NCBI RefSeq assembly: GCF_028462125.1
Contig: NZ_CP115468.1
Location: 958,001-1,022,000 of the forward strand
Length of the DNA stretch: 64,000 nt
Reading direction: 5' to 3'
From: Leptospira sp. GIMC2001
GTDB lineage: Bacteria; Spirochaetota; Leptospiria; Leptospirales; Leptospiraceae
This document shows, in pieces, positions 8,421 to 16,201 of this stretch. Positions within the stretch are counted from its first letter, which is position 1. Each line of letters begins with the position of its first letter. The notes under the pieces were generated by a model that did not search any database, had not been told where the DNA came from, and saw nothing but the letters and a program-made list of their open reading frames with translations. Both the position numbers and the translations under genes were made by a program.

Positions 8421-9614
8421 ATGAAGCGAACAATTCGGATTCTATTCAATGTTTTTAAATATATAATTCTTCCAATTTTAATATTATTGTTAATCATCAA
8501 CACGATTGCATTTTTTACTTTGCGTTCCAGTTCAACTGATCAGAGAGATTCTCTGAGTTCCAGTCTGGGTGATATTCCCAAAATAACTTCGAAACCTTTC
8601 ACCAATCAATCTTCAGAATCAGATTTATTCAATCCTTACTATGTTAACAAAGGGAAATGGAATAAGGTTGCGATACATATTCATTCTGATAGGGTTTGGT
8701 ATACACCAGAACGACAGTCTGTCGAGGATCTTGTAATGTCATACAAGAGAAATGGATTCGATTGGATTTCTCTTTCTGATTATGGACAAGTAACAGATGT
8801 TCGGGAATTTTTTGCGAATTCTTATGATTCCTATGAGCTTGGTAGTAATATGTTGAAGCGACATTTCCTAGTTTTGAACTCAAAAAAAATCATTATGGAT
8901 CCCTTTATTTTTTTCTCAAGTACTGAGAACTTACAATGGATACTCGATCAATTTAAAGGTTCCAAACCGTTTGTTATTGTAAATCATCCTAAGTTATATA
9001 ATTCGTTTTCAATTGATCTTTTAAAAGAACTCCAAGGTTACGATGCAGTGGAAGTGTTTACTCCATATGGAGATGATTCTACAATTCTTGATGAATTATT
9101 GACAGCAGGCCATCCAGTCTTTGGTATTGCATCCGACGATCTTCACTATTTACCTTTAGAAGAATCTAATTTGAATCATGAGAGTTTTAAACAGAAGTTT
9201 TGGAAATATATCTCATTTGTTTATGGAAGGGAAGGTGAAGCTTTTCAACGATTCCTTTATGTTCTCATGGACGGAGATTCGGAATCGTCCCTAATGAAGT
9301 CTCTCTGCGAAGGAAGATTTGTATTTGTCAAAAAATTCCTTAAGAGCAGTAACGATTTCAATATCAAAAATATTATATTCGAAAATCATACTCTTACTGT
9401 TGAAATGCCAGAAAATGTAAGAGAAATACATTTTTTTACGGGATTGGGGAAACCAGTGCTATCAGAATTCCACAAATCCAAATCAAGTTATACAATGAAA
9501 CCAAATGATGATTATGTTCGAGTCGAGATCAGAGATTGGTTAGGAATGTTTGGAACCAATCCAGTCTACCGAAAAACAAAAATGCTTAGTTCGAGAAATT
9601 GCAATTCTGAATAA
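8421..9614 (+). CDS. PHP-domain-like membrane-anchored protein
   Basis: About 397 residues from ATG 8421, which opens MKRTIRIL. A longer frame from TTG 8388 is possible but less likely. One N-terminal membrane anchor of about 25 residues is followed by a PHP-type metallophosphoesterase region. The first motif H-I-H-S-D, a later I-V-N-H-P-K and a final G-I-A-S-D-D-L-H match PHP motifs I, III and IV. The second motif, normally T-D-H, reads S-D-Y, so one metal ligand may be missing. The protein may therefore be an altered or inactive PHP enzyme outside the cytoplasm. It is followed 51 bp later by a pair of CNB genes. Confidence 0.65.
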   Translation: MKRTIRILFNVFKYIILPILILLLIINTIAFFTLRSSSTDQRDSLSSSLGDIPKITSKPFTNQSSESDLFNPYYVNKGKWNKVAIHIHSDRVWYTPERQSVEDLVMSYKRNGFDWISLSDYGQVTDVREFFANSYDSYELGSNMLKRHFLVLNSKKIIMDPFIFFSSTENLQWILDQFKGSKPFVIVNHPKLYNSFSIDLLKELQGYDAVEVFTPYGDDSTILDELLTAGHPVFGIASDDLHYLPLEESNLNHESFKQKFWKYISFVYGREGEAFQRFLYVLMDGDSESSLMKSLCEGRFVFVKKFLKSSNDFNIKNIIFENHTLTVEMPENVREIHFFTGLGKPVLSEFHKSKSSYTMKPNDDYVRVEIRDWLGMFGTNPVYRKTKMLSSRNCNSE

Positions 9615-9665
9615 TAAATAGAGAAGTATTCCAACCGTTCTATTCGTCCAATCTAACTTAGATAT

Positions 9666-10088
9666 ATGGATATTTTTCAATTTGTAACGAATCTTGATTC
9701 GAACATGTACCATCAAGGTGATTTGATTGCGGGTGATCAAATAGGTGATTTAGAGAACACTTTGTATTTTGTATTGAAGGGAAAAGTTGAAGTTCAGAGG
9801 ATTTTGGAACCTGATACTCCCCTAAGAACTTATTATTTAGATTCTGGAGATTTTTTTGGATTTGCAAAGCCACCAAGAGATTCACGACTTCGAGAGCAAT
9901 ATTCTGCAATTGATGTGAATACAAAGATTGGATATCTTGATCACAAGAAGATCATACATATTGGAAAGTCGAATCCTCTTTTCTTCTTCTCCTTGCTCAA
10001 GCACAGTATTGAGAAAATGCTAAAAGTGGAAACTGAGATCTCGAATATTTCGCAGAGCATACAACGTAAGAGTGGAGGCTCAGAATGA
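9666..10088 (+). CDS. Degenerate cyclic nucleotide-binding-like domain protein
   Basis: A 140-residue protein with a CNB-type beta-roll (Y-F-V-L-K-G-K-V-E-V, then L-D-S-G-D-F-F-G). The phosphate-binding cassette has lost its key residues: after F-F-G there is F-A-K instead of E-[IL], and no R-[AST]-A-[ST] follows. It probably does not bind cAMP in the usual way. Its TGA overlaps the ATG of the next CNB gene by four bases (ATGA at 10085), so the two proteins are translationally coupled and could form a heterodimer. Confidence 0.7.
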   Translation: MDIFQFVTNLDSNMYHQGDLIAGDQIGDLENTLYFVLKGKVEVQRILEPDTPLRTYYLDSGDFFGFAKPPRDSRLREQYSAIDVNTKIGYLDHKKIIHIGKSNPLFFFSLLKHSIEKMLKVETEISNISQSIQRKSGGSE

Positions 10089-10660
10089 ATCTTCAAGATT
10101 TAGCGAAAGGATTGGAGATTCGTTCTTTTAAAAGGGGAGACTATGTTTTTCGTGAGAAAGGATTCGGAAGCCAAGAAATGTTTTTTATATTCAGCGGAGA
10201 GATCCATATCCAGAAGACTTTGGGTGGAATAGAAGAAGAGATAAACCATCTTGGGCCTGGATCATTTTTCGGTGAGATCGCTCTAGTACAAAATGTACCA
10301 AGAACAGCAAGTGCTTTGGTTGTTTCGGACTCAGCAAAAGTCGCAGTAATATCTCGAAATCATTTTATCGTTTTATCCAAAACAAATCCAGAATTCCTAG
10401 TTGTTTTGTTTCGAAAAATGCAAGAGAGGGTTCTTGTAAGAGAAGAAATGCGGGATATGCTAGATATCCAAGAGCAAGAAATTGATGCGATGCTCGCTGC
10501 GAATATGTGGGTTCCTTCGAGTGAAGTTACTGAGTCACAATCATCAAGTGAATCTGCTGCACCAAGCTCGTCCGAAGATGAAGCTATGGAATCCTTAGAT
10601 GGAGGAGATAGCGCAGATCTCAATGATTCAGATTTAGGTTCTGATTCGTCTGATGATTGA
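10085..10660 (+). CDS. Cyclic nucleotide-binding domain protein with acidic Ser-rich tail
   Basis: A 191-residue protein. Residues about 5-115 form a CNB domain with an intact cassette (G-S-F-F-G-E-I-A-L and P-R-T-A-S). Then comes a helix E-E-M-R-D-M-L-D-I-Q-E-Q-E and a low-complexity tail of about 55 residues rich in Ser, Asp and Glu (for example S-S-E-S-A-A-P-S-S-S-E-D-E and D-L-G-S-D-S-S-D-D). There is no output domain. It is coupled to the preceding degenerate CNB gene by an ATGA overlap. The tail is probably disordered, and its role is unknown. Confidence 0.8.
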   Translation: MNLQDLAKGLEIRSFKRGDYVFREKGFGSQEMFFIFSGEIHIQKTLGGIEEEINHLGPGSFFGEIALVQNVPRTASALVVSDSAKVAVISRNHFIVLSKTNPEFLVVLFRKMQERVLVREEMRDMLDIQEQEIDAMLAANMWVPSSEVTESQSSSESAAPSSSEDEAMESLDGGDSADLNDSDLGSDSSDD

Positions 10661-10778
10661 TCCGAAATAGACGAGATAGAGTAAATGTATTAGCCTTGAT
10701 CGGTTTTTGGCGTTCTTAAATCATGGAAGGCAATAAACAATAGGGGTGCATATTTGCATTTTCTTTGCAGGAGTTTTT

Positions 10779-11300
10779 ATGAAGACCCTCTATCTTTTGC
10801 GTCATGCAAAATCGGATTGGGAGACAGACTTTTCCACCGACCATGAGCGAGGATTATCACCTCGCGGCATCGATGCTTCCCATAAAATTGCTGAGTATTG
10901 GAATCAGTTTGGATTCCACTGCGATTTATGCTATCATTCTGATGCAAAGAGATCTGTGCTTACTTGGGAAATTATTTCCGAAAAACATTCTTTTGCAAAA
11001 AAAGTAGAAATTCAACCAGCAATCTACGAAGCAAATGGGGACGCTTTGTTCGAGATCATACGTTCCGCTCCAGATGATTGTCAATCATTGCTTGTAATCG
11101 GACATCATCCAGGTTTAGAAGAATTAGCAGAATTATTGATATTAGGTGATGATTCTGAAGATCTTCACAATCCTCTCTTTACGAAATTCCCAACCGCCGC
11201 ATTTCTTGGAATTTCTCTATCTGTTGAGAACTGGAGAGACGTGAGTCCTGGACATGCATCGATCACGGTTTTTTGGATACCAGGTCGTAAGGGTAGATGA
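10779..11300 (+). CDS. sixA: SixA-like histidine phosphatase
   Basis: A 173-residue histidine-phosphatase (phosphoglycerate mutase fold) protein. The N-terminus K-T-L-Y-L-L-R-H-A-K-S-D-W holds the catalytic R-H pair. A second H in V-I-G-H-H-P-G-L-E-E-L and the S-D-A-K-R motif in place of S-x-A-x-R complete the active site. SixA enzymes dephosphorylate phosphohistidine in phosphorelay or PTS proteins. I start at ATG 10779 because AGGAG lies five bases upstream and because the frame upstream (from 10746) would add a non-family extension. It overlaps the hpt start by four bases (ATGA), so they form a two-gene operon. Confidence 0.82.
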   Translation: MKTLYLLRHAKSDWETDFSTDHERGLSPRGIDASHKIAEYWNQFGFHCDLCYHSDAKRSVLTWEIISEKHSFAKKVEIQPAIYEANGDALFEIIRSAPDDCQSLLVIGHHPGLEELAELLILGDDSEDLHNPLFTKFPTAAFLGISLSVENWRDVSPGHASITVFWIPGRKGR

Positions 11301-11833
11301 TAAGAATTGATCCACTGATTTCTGAATCAAAGATTCAAGAAAGAGTTAAAGAACTGGGACTTCAAATATCAGAAGAATATTCAGGCAAGGAATTAATGTT
11401 ATGTGGTGTCCTCAATGGTGCCTTCATTTTTCTTGCTGACTTAACGAGAAATATATCCATACCTCATGTCATAGATTTTATGGGTGCATCATCTTATGGA
11501 AACTCCCAAGTCTCTTCTGGCAAAGTTCAGATTACAAAGTATCTCAGCATAAGTCCTAAGGGTAAACATGTTCTAGTAGTTGAGGATATTGTTGAGACAG
11601 CCAATACCTATGCGAAAATTCACGAATATCTCCAAGAGGAAGGCGCTAAATCAGTAAAAATCTGCAGCTTAGTTGTTAAAAACTCGAAGGAAAAACCAGG
11701 ATTCCCCGCGGATTATAAAGGCTTTGAAGTTGAGGATCAATTTTTAGTTGGGTACGGAATGGACTTTGCTGGTCAATACAGACAGCTTCCCTTTCTAGGA
11801 ATTATGAAGCAGAGTGAGAGTAAGGATAATTAA
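11297..11833 (+). CDS. hpt: Hypoxanthine (6-oxopurine) phosphoribosyltransferase
   Basis: A 178-residue type I phosphoribosyltransferase that would convert hypoxanthine or guanine plus PRPP to IMP or GMP in purine salvage. Family features present are V-L-N-G-A-F-I-F-L-A-D-L near residue 38, D-F-M-G-A-S-S-Y-G, and K-P-G-F-P-A-D-Y-K-G-F with D-x-F-L-V-G-Y-G-M-D near the end. The PRPP loop reads V-V-E-D-I-V-E-T-A-N-T where the family usually has E-D-I-[IV]-D-T-G-x-T, so the general-base Asp is Glu and the loop Gly is Ala. Its ATG overlaps the sixA stop. Its own stop sits in the centre of a 13-bp inverted repeat shared with the convergent gene. Confidence 0.83.
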   Translation: MIRIDPLISESKIQERVKELGLQISEEYSGKELMLCGVLNGAFIFLADLTRNISIPHVIDFMGASSYGNSQVSSGKVQITKYLSISPKGKHVLVVEDIVETANTYAKIHEYLQEEGAKSVKICSLVVKNSKEKPGFPADYKGFEVEDQFLVGYGMDFAGQYRQLPFLGIMKQSESKDN

Positions 11834-11845
11834 ATTATCCTTACT
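11819..11845. terminator. Perfect 13-bp inverted repeat spanning two convergent stop codons
   Basis: AGTAAGGATAATT (11819-11831) and AATTATCCTTACT (11833-11845) are perfect reverse complements around a single base. The hpt TAA (11831-11833) and the end of the convergent 174-residue gene (stop at 11841-11843) both lie inside the element. The symmetry suits a bidirectional transcript end or an RNA-stabilising hairpin. The near-absent loop means at least part of the stem must open, and there is no U-run. Confidence 0.45.
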
Positions 11846-12365
11846 GAATTAACTTCTGAACAGTTTTTTCGTTTAACGGCTTCCAGCTGATTCTATCAAT
11901 GCCTTCTAATGCTTTAGAAAATTCTTTTGGATTGTGAGTCATTCCAAGAGATACAACATTTTCATTCTCAACTTCTTTCGTGCGAATTTCTTTTTCGATA
12001 TTTAGAATATTCTCACCAGATTGCAAACGGATTTTGTCAAGATCTGCATTGGCATCTTGCTGAAGTTCTGAGAACAATGGCTCTTTGCCAAAAAGTATAT
12101 GAATCAATTCAGCAGGATCTGGAGCTTTCTCTGCAAGCAGACCTTGTTTCATTTGTTCTTTGGTTAAATTATTCTGAAGTTCAGATAATTTTGCCTGAAT
12201 TGTCTGATACTTACCAGTAAGCTGGTTTGTAAATTCCGCTGTATCTTGAACGACAGGATTGCTCCATTGGCCTTCCTTGCCCTTTTGTCCATCAGAGCTA
12301 GCAGGGATCTTATCCTTAACTAGTTTCTCTGCGGAATTGAGTAGATTTGATAATCGAACATCCAT
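11841..12365 (-). CDS. Hypothetical helical protein, 174 residues
   Basis: Unrecognised protein, soluble and mostly helical. It opens MDVRLSNLLNSAEKLV and then has Gln/Asn/Lys-rich amphipathic helices around residues 45-75 and 95-135 that look like coiled coil. No signal peptide is seen. It is monocistronic on the minus strand and faces sppA across a 140-bp divergent spacer. It may bind another protein through the coiled coil, but no function can be assigned. Confidence 0.6.
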   Translation of the reverse strand: MDVRLSNLLNSAEKLVKDKIPASSDGQKGKEGQWSNPVVQDTAEFTNQLTGKYQTIQAKLSELQNNLTKEQMKQGLLAEKAPDPAELIHILFGKEPLFSELQQDANADLDKIRLQSGENILNIEKEIRTKEVENENVVSLGMTHNPKEFSKALEGIDRISWKPLNEKTVQKLIQ

Positions 12366-12505
12366 GTTATGTCACCTCTTTTCCAAGTTCTAGGTTCCCA
12401 TTATATTATCGAACCATGAACAATGCTATTGTAGAAAAAAATGAAAAAAAGTAAAGCAGAATAATGAATTGACAGCCTTCTTACGGGGTTCTGTCATGAA
12501 AACCA

Positions 12506-13489
12506 ATGGAAAAAAACAAACTTATCCTTTTATTATCATTTTTTCTGGCTTTGGCTGGTTCTCTGATCGGAATTCTGAATATCGGATTGTATTCTACATC
12601 AAATCGGTATGCAGCCTCCACTGGTACAAATTTTTTCCAATCGCCGCAAGTCTCGGCTGTACTTATAAAAATTGAGGGAGAAATCCACTCTGGAAGATCA
12701 ACCTATTCTTCAACTGGCTCGGACACAATACTTAGTAGATTGCGAGAAGTTGGAGAGATGCCCAATGTTAAAGGAATTCTTGTGGAGATCAATTCACCAG
12801 GGGGCACGGTCGCAGCTTCGCAAGAAATTTACAATGAACTTATGTTTCTTCGAAAATCTAAGAAGATCGTTGTATCAATGAAAGACGTTGCGGCTTCCGG
12901 AGGTTACTATATCGCATCGGCAGCAGATAGTATCTTTGCTGAGAGTGGAACATTAACGGGATCCATTGGTGTGATTGCAGTGTCACCCAATATCAAAGGT
13001 TTGATGGATCGTTACGGTGTGGAGATGCGAGTATTCAAGGCTGGAAAATACAAAGATTCACTGAGTCCATTTAGAGACTCAACAGATGAAGAAGTGAATA
13101 TGATGAATAAATTGCTAAAAGATAATTATAATAAATTTATAGAAGATATATCCAAAGGCCGTAATCGAACGGTCGCATCTATTGAAGAGCTAGCTGAAGG
13201 TAAAATTTATTCTGGTGAAGATGCATTTCGAAATAAGTTAGTCGATGATATCGGTGGTCGTCGTGAAGCTTTAGTTAAGCTATCTGAACTCTGTCAATAT
13301 GAAGGAGAAATTCCTCTCTTAGAAGAAAGCGAATCACCGATTGATAGATTTATGCAATCGATTGGTGGAAGCGTAATGGGTTTGAAAATGATAGGTAAGG
13401 TTGATCCAATCCAAAATTTTTGGCAAAACAATCATTCACCAATTTTGTTAATGCTTCCTTCTGCTATCCGTCTTCCAGGTGATTTATGA
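12506..13489 (+). CDS. sppA: Signal peptide peptidase SppA (short form)
   Basis: A 327-residue inner-membrane serine protease of the SppA/S49 family that would cleave signal peptides left in the membrane. An N-terminal hydrophobic segment (residues about 5-28) anchors it. The core shows V-E-I-N-S-P-G-G near 93-100, the nucleophile Ser131 in A-A-S-G-G-Y-Y, and the general-base Lys183 in A-G-K-Y-K-D. A long [11 protein letters not shown] strand lies between them. Its length matches the short (single-domain) form. Its stop overlaps the next start by four bases (ATGA at 13486). Confidence 0.9.
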   Translation: MEKNKLILLLSFFLALAGSLIGILNIGLYSTSNRYAASTGTNFFQSPQVSAVLIKIEGEIHSGRSTYSSTGSDTILSRLREVGEMPNVKGILVEINSPGGTVAASQEIYNELMFLRKSKKIVVSMKDVAASGGYYIASAADSIFAESGTLTGSIGVIAVSPNIKGLMDRYGVEMRVFKAGKYKDSLSPFRDSTDEEVNMMNKLLKDNYNKFIEDISKGRNRTVASIEELAEGKIYSGEDAFRNKLVDDIGGRREALVKLSELCQYEGEIPLLEESESPIDRFMQSIGGSVMGLKMIGKVDPIQNFWQNNHSPILLMLPSAIRLPGDL

Positions 13490-14082
13490 GAGATAAATTG
13501 CTTCAGTTAACTGATGTATTGGATTTTGCTTTTATGAGTCCTCTTGGTTTTATCGACGCATGGGAGAAACAAGAAATATCTTGGGTAGGTTATGGAAGAG
13601 TTTTTGCTATCCTTTCTGCTTTTTCTTTAGCAGTTGGCACTTCTTATATTTCCCCACCGTATACATCTGGTTATATTTTCCCGATCATTCTCTCAACTTT
13701 TGCAAATTTTGCAATTCTAATCTTACTTCCAACAATTTTCGGATCGCTCATTGACTATTTTGCGCAGAGCAAGCAGAGAACTGGAAAAGCAATCATGTTG
13801 AGAGATTTTGGCAATGTGTCCCTTTCTCTATTTATGCTGTATGCTCCAATTTGTATGATTCTCCAAGCAATTGGATTTACAGGTCTTGCTGGTGCCTTTT
13901 TTGCTATGATCACCATGTTTGGATTTTATTTGTTCGTGTGCTCTCGTGGAGTCAAATACATTCATGATCTAAAGGATAGCGATGCCATTCGCTACTCGAG
14001 TTATGCTTTAGGTTTATCCTTTTTCTATCCATTTTTGTTTAATTTTTACATGACGAGTTTCATTTTAAATTTCACTCTGTAA
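13486..14082 (+). CDS. Yip1-like/YIP1-fold membrane protein, function unknown
   Basis: A 198-residue polytopic protein with about five membrane helices. The first part reads [17 protein letters not shown], followed by hydrophobic segments. The layout resembles small Yip1-domain or DUF1282-type membrane proteins, but I cannot fix a family. It is translationally coupled to sppA upstream, and surE starts four bases after its stop, so it belongs to one sppA - membrane protein - surE - TPR transcription unit. Confidence 0.6.
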   Translation: MRDKLLQLTDVLDFAFMSPLGFIDAWEKQEISWVGYGRVFAILSAFSLAVGTSYISPPYTSGYIFPIILSTFANFAILILLPTIFGSLIDYFAQSKQRTGKAIMLRDFGNVSLSLFMLYAPICMILQAIGFTGLAGAFFAMITMFGFYLFVCSRGVKYIHDLKDSDAIRYSSYALGLSFFYPFLFNFYMTSFILNFTL

Positions 14083-14086
14083 GAGA

Positions 14087-14827
14087 ATGAATATTCTAAT
14101 TACGAATGACGATGGGATTTCTTCACAAGGAATCCTTGCTTTAGAAAAATCTCTATCCGTTAAACATACAACATTTTTGATTGCGCCGCTAAAAGAACGA
14201 TCTTGCACTTCTATGGCGTTGACTCTTTTCACAGGAATGAGAGTTGAGAGAATCAATGACCAACATTATGTAGCCGATGGATTCCCGGCTGATTGTGTGA
14301 ACATCGGATTGTATTCTGGAATTTTCCCCAAGATAGATATGGTAGTGTCTGGTATAAATCGTGGAGTAAACATGGGATATGATGTTCATTATTCTGGAAC
14401 GATTGGTGCGGCTAAGCACGGAGCTTTGCATGGAATCACATCTATTGCTGTAAGTTCTGTTCGCATTGATCCACCAGATGGATATGAGAGAGAAGCTCAT
14501 TTAGTTGCAGAATTTATAGAAGAATATTCGAATAAACTAGATAAGGCTTCTGTTTACAATATGAATTTTCCTGAAAGCATTTCGGGCAAGGGCGATTTAT
14601 CTGAACTTGAATGGACTCATTTAGGACGAAGAAAATATACTGAAAATTATATACAAAAGCATATAGTTGGAGGAATCAGTGAGTTCACTTTGAACGGTTC
14701 CCAATTAGATAATTATGATGATCCTGGTTGTGATTTTGATGTTTTTTACCAAGGCAAAATTCCTATCTCAACGGTTCTATTAGATGTTACAGATCATAAG
14801 GAGCTCGATCGTTGGAAAAAGCAATAG
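14087..14827 (+). CDS. surE: 5'/3'-nucleotidase SurE
   Basis: A 246-residue metal-dependent nucleotidase that removes phosphate from nucleoside monophosphates in stress and stationary phase. All four metal ligands of the family can be placed: Asp8 and Asp9 in I-T-N-D-D-G, Ser39 in P-L-K-E-R-S, and Asn91 in V-S-G-I-N-R-G-V-N-M-G. The Y-S-G-T-I-G-A-A motif follows, as usual. Length is normal. It follows the membrane protein by four bases and overlaps the TPR gene by 16 bases. Confidence 0.93.
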   Translation: MNILITNDDGISSQGILALEKSLSVKHTTFLIAPLKERSCTSMALTLFTGMRVERINDQHYVADGFPADCVNIGLYSGIFPKIDMVVSGINRGVNMGYDVHYSGTIGAAKHGALHGITSIAVSSVRIDPPDGYEREAHLVAEFIEEYSNKLDKASVYNMNFPESISGKGDLSELEWTHLGRRKYTENYIQKHIVGGISEFTLNGSQLDNYDDPGCDFDVFYQGKIPISTVLLDVTDHKELDRWKKQ

Positions 14828-15483
14828 AAGCATTTAACAAAGGCAACTATGCCCATGCTTTGATCTTATTGGATAAATTGATCCAGAAAAATCCTGATGA
14901 CCCCATTCCATACTATCATTTCGCCCTGTCTTGTTATCATACCGGCAATTTTAAGAAGGCAATTACCGTTCTTCGTGATCTTATGGATAGGTTTCCGCGC
15001 TTTATTGAATTGGATCGTTGTTATAAAATTTTGATACTTTCTTTGATTCAAATGAAAAATTGGGAAGCGGCTTTAATTGAATTAGAAAGTCGACTCAATA
15101 TTAGTCCGCGAGATCTTACATTGCTATCTCTCAAAGCTCATGTATTCGAAAAACAATCACAGTTCGAAGAATCCATTGCAATCCATCGTAAAATTCTGAG
15201 CTTTGATTCAAATTATGCCAATAGCTTGAACAATTTGGGTTACTTGATTATCAAGAAGTCAGTGAATCCAAGCAAAGAGGATATGGTTGAAGCAATGGCT
15301 GCACTTAAGAAAGCTGTTCAGATTTCCCCCAATAACCCTGCTTTCCTCGATTCACTCGGAACTCTCCTAGAAAAATCTGGTAATAAACAGTCAGCGATTT
15401 TGGCTTTGGAAAAAGCTGTTTCTTTTGCACCGGACCACTCAGAATTGCTCGACCACCTTGCCGATTTGCGAAAGCAGACTTGA
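14812..15483 (+). CDS. Tetratricopeptide (TPR) repeat protein
   Basis: A 223-residue protein formed almost wholly of TPR helices: about five or six 34-residue repeats with the A-x-x-x-Y/L-G-x-x-x pattern, for example N-K-G-N-Y-A-H-A-L-I-L-L-D-K-L and N-Y-A-N-S-L-N-N-L-G-Y-L. There is no signal peptide. The start is TTG 14812, chosen because AAGGAG (14798-14803) stands eight bases before it. This places the start 16 bases inside surE and implies translational coupling. It is probably a scaffold for protein contacts, and the partner is unknown. Confidence 0.82.
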   Translation: MEKAIEAFNKGNYAHALILLDKLIQKNPDDPIPYYHFALSCYHTGNFKKAITVLRDLMDRFPRFIELDRCYKILILSLIQMKNWEAALIELESRLNISPRDLTLLSLKAHVFEKQSQFEESIAIHRKILSFDSNYANSLNNLGYLIIKKSVNPSKEDMVEAMAALKKAVQISPNNPAFLDSLGTLLEKSGNKQSAILALEKAVSFAPDHSELLDHLADLRKQT

Positions 15484-15528
15484 CGCTTGCTCACGTTTTT
15501 AAAAACTGGTAATCGCATACAGAATTAA

Positions 15529-15600
15529 CGGGATGTAGCGCAGTGGTAGCGCATCTGTTTTGGGAACAGAGGGTCGCAGGTTCAAATCCTGTCATCCCGA
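15529..15600 (+). tRNA. tRNA-Pro (anticodon TGG)
   Basis: A full cloverleaf can be drawn. The acceptor CGGGATG pairs with CATCCCG, followed by TA at positions 8-9, a D-arm GCGC...GCGC, an anticodon arm CTGTT-TTGGGAA-CAG with TGG, and a T-arm GCAGG-TTCAAAT-CCTGT. The discriminator is A and CCA is not encoded. It is the first of a three-tRNA cluster and starts 45 bp after the TPR gene. Confidence 0.93.
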
Positions 15601-15618
15601 TAACTTCTTACTGCAAGA

Positions 15619-15692
15619 GACCCGGTAGCTCAGCTGGATAGAGCAACTGCCTTCTAAGCCGTTGGTCGGGGGTTCGAATCCCTCTCGGGTCA
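15619..15692 (+). tRNA. tRNA-Arg (anticodon TCT)
   Basis: Acceptor GACCCGG pairs with TCGGGTC with one G-T pair. The D-arm has GCTC...GAGC, the anticodon arm is CTGCC-TTCTAAG-CCG with TCT, and the T-arm GGGGG-TTCGAAT-CCCTC is complete. Discriminator A, CCA not encoded. It lies 18 bp after tRNA-Pro and 15 bp before tRNA-His, so the three are probably one precursor transcript. Confidence 0.93.
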
Positions 15693-15707
15693 AGATTGAG
15701 ATAACAT

Positions 15708-15780
15708 GGTGGATGTAGTTCAGCGGTAGAGCCCTGGTTTGTGGTACCAGTCGTCGCGGGTTCGAATCCCGTCATCCACC
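15708..15780 (+). tRNA. tRNA-His (anticodon GTG)
   Basis: Acceptor GTGGATG (15709-15715) pairs with CATCCAC (15773-15779). The extra G at 15708 faces discriminator C at 15780, which is the G-1:C73 identity pair of tRNA-His. The anticodon arm CTGG-TTTGTGGTA-CCAG carries GTG, and the T-arm is GCGGG-TTCGAAT-CCCGT. The first copy of intergenic repeat A begins at the very next base, so the 3' end of this tRNA is the border of the repeat island. Confidence 0.93.
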
Positions 15781-15857
15781 CATTGTTAAGTATTCACAAA
15801 CACATAACACTTTCAATTATCTTTAAGCTTTCGTAAACACAACCAGGGATTCGAACG
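15781..15857 (+). repeat. Intergenic repeat A, copy 1 (77 bp)
   Basis: This copy starts CATTGTTAAGTATTCACAAA, directly abutting tRNA-His, and ends CAGGGATTCGAACG. Copy 2 at 16082-16158 has the same length and differs at only a few bases. The last bases, read on the minus strand, give CGTTCGAATCCCTG, which looks like a tRNA T-arm, so the module may include an old tRNA 3'-end fragment. Confidence 0.85.
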
Positions 15858-15923
15858 CTCGATTCGCTAGTCGATTTCAAGCTCCGACCAAGGAGCGAGA
15901 AATTGACACGAAGGCAGGAAGCC

Positions 15924-16006
15924 TGAGTAAGCGAGTCGAGACGGCTGAAGGACTTGAGGAGCTAGATGGCTTAGGTCATCGCAGCGACGAAGAGATGGAA
16001 ACCAAC
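15924..16006 (+). repeat. Intergenic repeat B, copy 1 (83 bp)
   Basis: An 83-bp module opening TGAGTAAGCGAGTCGAGACG and closing with a GGAAACCAAC-type end. The second copy at 16400-16482 differs at about three positions. It is G+C-richer than its surroundings and has no coding features. Its last bases form the left arm of the hairpin at 15999-16026. Confidence 0.85.
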
Positions 16007-16058
16007 AAACGAAGTGTAGTTGGTTTGGGGGGAGGGAGTGCAGGATGCACGACCCTCC
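15999..16058 (+). ncRNA. Two consecutive strong hairpins in the repeat island (possible structured RNA)
   Basis: Hairpin 1 pairs AAACCAAC (15999-16006) with GTTGGTTT (16019-16026). Hairpin 2 pairs GGAGGG-a-GTGCA (16031-16042) with TGCAC-ga-CCCTCC (16046-16058) around a GGA loop. Both stems are perfect apart from the small internal loop in the second. This could be the end of a structured transcript or the tip of a palindromic element. I have no evidence that it is expressed. Confidence 0.35.
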
Positions 16059-16081
16059 TGAGGGAATCCGAACATCCGTCC

Positions 16082-16158
16082 CATTGTTTAGCATTCACAA
16101 ACACATAACACTTTCAATTATCTTTAAGCTTTCGTAAAAACAATCAGGGATTCGAACG
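16082..16158 (+). repeat. Intergenic repeat A, copy 2 (77 bp)
   Basis: Second copy of module A, ending in the same T-arm-like CAGGGATTCGAACG. The bases just before it (ACATCCGTCC) recall the tRNA-His 3' end that precedes copy 1 (TCATCCACC). The duplicated unit may therefore have included the tail of the tRNA. Confidence 0.85.
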
Positions 16159-16201
16159 ATGGGCTCATTGGCACCTTTGCTCCGTCCAGTGGCCAACTCG
16201 T

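Noticed and set aside
15781..16082. A classical integrated element between tRNA-His and a repeated tRNA 3' end
   Set aside because: The similarity of the second site to the tRNA end is short (about 8-10 bases), no integrase is present, and only 300 bp lie between. I keep it as a possibility in the repeat-island finding only.
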